A stretch of 6,299 nucleotides of DNA from Myxococcota bacterium (GTDB lineage Bacteria; Myxococcota_A; Polyangia; HGW-17), in contig JAHJLU010000062.1 of the NCBI GenBank assembly GCA_018821745.1, positions 1 through 6,299 on the forward strand, given 5' to 3'. Shown one piece after another: positions 5,127 through 6,299 of this stretch. The notes below the pieces were generated by a model. It ran no database searches, was not told the DNA's origin, and saw nothing but the letters and a program-made list of their open reading frames with translations. The first letter of the stretch is position 1, and the number at the start of each line of letters is the position of its first letter. Made by a program: the position numbers and the translations under genes.

Positions 5127-6299
5127 ATGCACCATCTTCGTTCCCTTTTTGTCTGCCTTCTCGTCTTTGTGACTCTCCCCCTGGGGGCCAATGCCCAACT
5201 TCGCCGTGACATCCGGCGCTGGAAACCCCTTGCACAGACCCCGTTTAGCCTCTGGAACTCCGAGATAGAGTTGAAAATAAAGGAAGGCTACGCCATCTCC
5301 GTGCGTGGGGAGGCCATCCTGGATGCCAGGGGCAAGGTGATCCTCTCGCTGAAAAATGAACTGAAGGGGCTGCCCTTTATCGCATCAAGGCAGGCCTTTG
5401 GTCTTGATCTGCAGGCCGTAAGAGCGCTGGTGAAGCGTGCGCGGAGCCGGTGCAGGTGCAACGTGGCGGATCTCTCCCTCTATGTGACCTTCAAAACCAG
5501 CGCCACTGAAGCACAGCGGTATGCGCTCCTTGAGCGGCTCAACGATCACCCGGCCGTGGAGATTGCCTACCCCAAATCCCGACCGGTCAGGCCACCGGTT
5601 GATATTCCTCCCACCACACCCGACTACAGCGGCAACCAGGACTATTTTGGAGCCGCTCCCTCTGGGATCGCCGTGGACGCGGTGCGCTCCATGCCCGGTG
5701 GTCACGGCGAGGGGATCCATGTGGTGGATGTGGAGTTCAACTTCCATGCGGATCACGAAGATCTGGAGACCTGCAAGAACGCCGTAATTCCCGGTGCTAC
5801 CGGCCTTTATAGCGATCCCGAATATGTATATCACGGGACATCGGTGCTGGGGATCCTCTTTGGTGGGGACAACGGCTACGGCGTGACAGGATCACTCACA
5901 AAGGGTGTCTGCCACTTCTCTCCCGATTACAGTGACTACTGGGGGTACGATGTCGCCCGGGGGATCACCAGCGGCGCTCTCGCTGTGGACGCGCCGGCCA
6001 TTTTCCTCCTTGAAGCCCAGGAGGGTGGTCCCAACTATGATCCCAATACCGGCGCCGGGCTGATCCCCAGCGAGTGGCTCCCCGGTGTCTTTGATGCCAT
6101 CTCCGCGGTTGTGGCGGCGGGCTATGTGGTTGTCGAGGCGGCGGGGAACGGCTGGGAAGACCTGGATGATCCCGTCTACGCAGACCATAGGGACGAGAGA
6201 GGCAACGTAGCGGTAGGTCTTGTCGGGGAGCCAGGCTTTCATGGCTTCCGTACCTCCACTTCTGACCGGCAGGACTTCGGCAGCGTCACCGTCTCGCCC
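5127..6299 (+). CDS. Secreted subtilisin-like (S8) serine protease, 3' truncated by window edge
   Basis: An uninterrupted frame of 391 codons runs from the ATG at 5127 to the right edge. GGAGG lies 5 bases before the ATG. Residues 1-23 are a signal peptide (MHHLRSLFVCLLVFVTLPLG, then ANA|Q as a type I cleavage site). Residues about 24-165 look like a propeptide: the stretch LSLYVTF to VEIAYPKSRP resembles the inhibitor/chaperone propeptide of subtilases. The catalytic domain follows. IHVVDVEFNF holds the likely catalytic Asp201, YHGTSVLGILFGG holds His236 in the classical HGT.V.G setting, and VEAAGNG holds the oxyanion Asn341. The nucleophile motif GTS..A.P would lie beyond the window. The Asp block lacks the usual DTG/DSG and reads DVEF followed by HADHEDL. 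The protein has no lipid-anchor cysteine, so it is probably released or surface-associated by another route. It is transcribed divergently from the ExbD/AgmX lipoprotein gene. Confidence 0.9.
   Translation, partial: MHHLRSLFVCLLVFVTLPLGANAQLRRDIRRWKPLAQTPFSLWNSEIELKIKEGYAISVRGEAILDARGKVILSLKNELKGLPFIASRQAFGLDLQAVRALVKRARSRCRCNVADLSLYVTFKTSATEAQRYALLERLNDHPAVEIAYPKSRPVRPPVDIPPTTPDYSGNQDYFGAAPSGIAVDAVRSMPGGHGEGIHVVDVEFNFHADHEDLETCKNAVIPGATGLYSDPEYVYHGTSVLGILFGGDNGYGVTGSLTKGVCHFSPDYSDYWGYDVARGITSGALAVDAPAIFLLEAQEGGPNYDPNTGAGLIPSEWLPGVFDAISAVVAAGYVVVEAAGNGWEDLDDPVYADHRDERGNVAVGLVGEPGFHGFRTSTSDRQDFGSVTVSP

Noticed and set aside
5385..5834. Minus-strand open frame inside the protease region
   Set aside because: The plus strand carries a continuous 391-codon subtilase frame with signal peptide, catalytic blocks and ribosome binding site; the minus frame shows no domain.

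Overview
The window looks like ordinary chromosome from a Myxococcota- or Bradymonadota-like bacterium (the former Deltaproteobacteria). Three things point there: two myxobacterial-type six-cysteine disulfide repeats on one lipoprotein, an AgmX/PglI-type C-terminal domain on another, and a long Asn-Asn-X linker behind the lipid-anchor cysteine of a third. The base composition is moderately GC-rich. The lineage is inferred from protein style, because the window holds no rRNA or other marker gene.

Layout from left to right: (1) the last 25 codons of a plus-strand gene that probably encodes a membrane protein; (2) a minus-strand cysteine-rich lipoprotein that converges with it; (3) a minus-strand two-gene operon, in which an XRE-type repressor overlaps a four-helix membrane protein with a DERDE motif; (4) a minus-strand lipoprotein with a 38-residue Asn-rich linker and an SGNH-hydrolase-like domain; (5) a minus-strand lipoprotein with an ExbD-like segment and an AgmX/PglI C-terminal domain; (6) a divergent promoter region of about 260 bp; (7) a plus-strand secreted subtilisin-family protease that runs off the right edge, with its catalytic Asp, His and oxyanion Asn visible and its catalytic Ser beyond the window. 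No intergenic stretch exceeds about 260 bases.

Four of the five complete or nearly complete transcription units encode exported proteins, three of them lipid-anchored. Four have plausible sigma-70-like promoters with a 16-17 bp spacer, and two of these share the octamer TATGCTCT at the -10. The separate promoters and the changes of orientation suggest independently expressed surface proteins and not one dedicated pathway. I see no mobile element, CRISPR array, tRNA, rRNA or convincing rho-independent terminator, and no clear evidence of a new multi-gene system. The points most worth a second look are the lipid-anchored ExbD/AgmX protein, the poorly characterised SGNH-like lipoprotein with its repeat linker and leader hairpin, and the perfect inverted repeat in front of the repressor operon.
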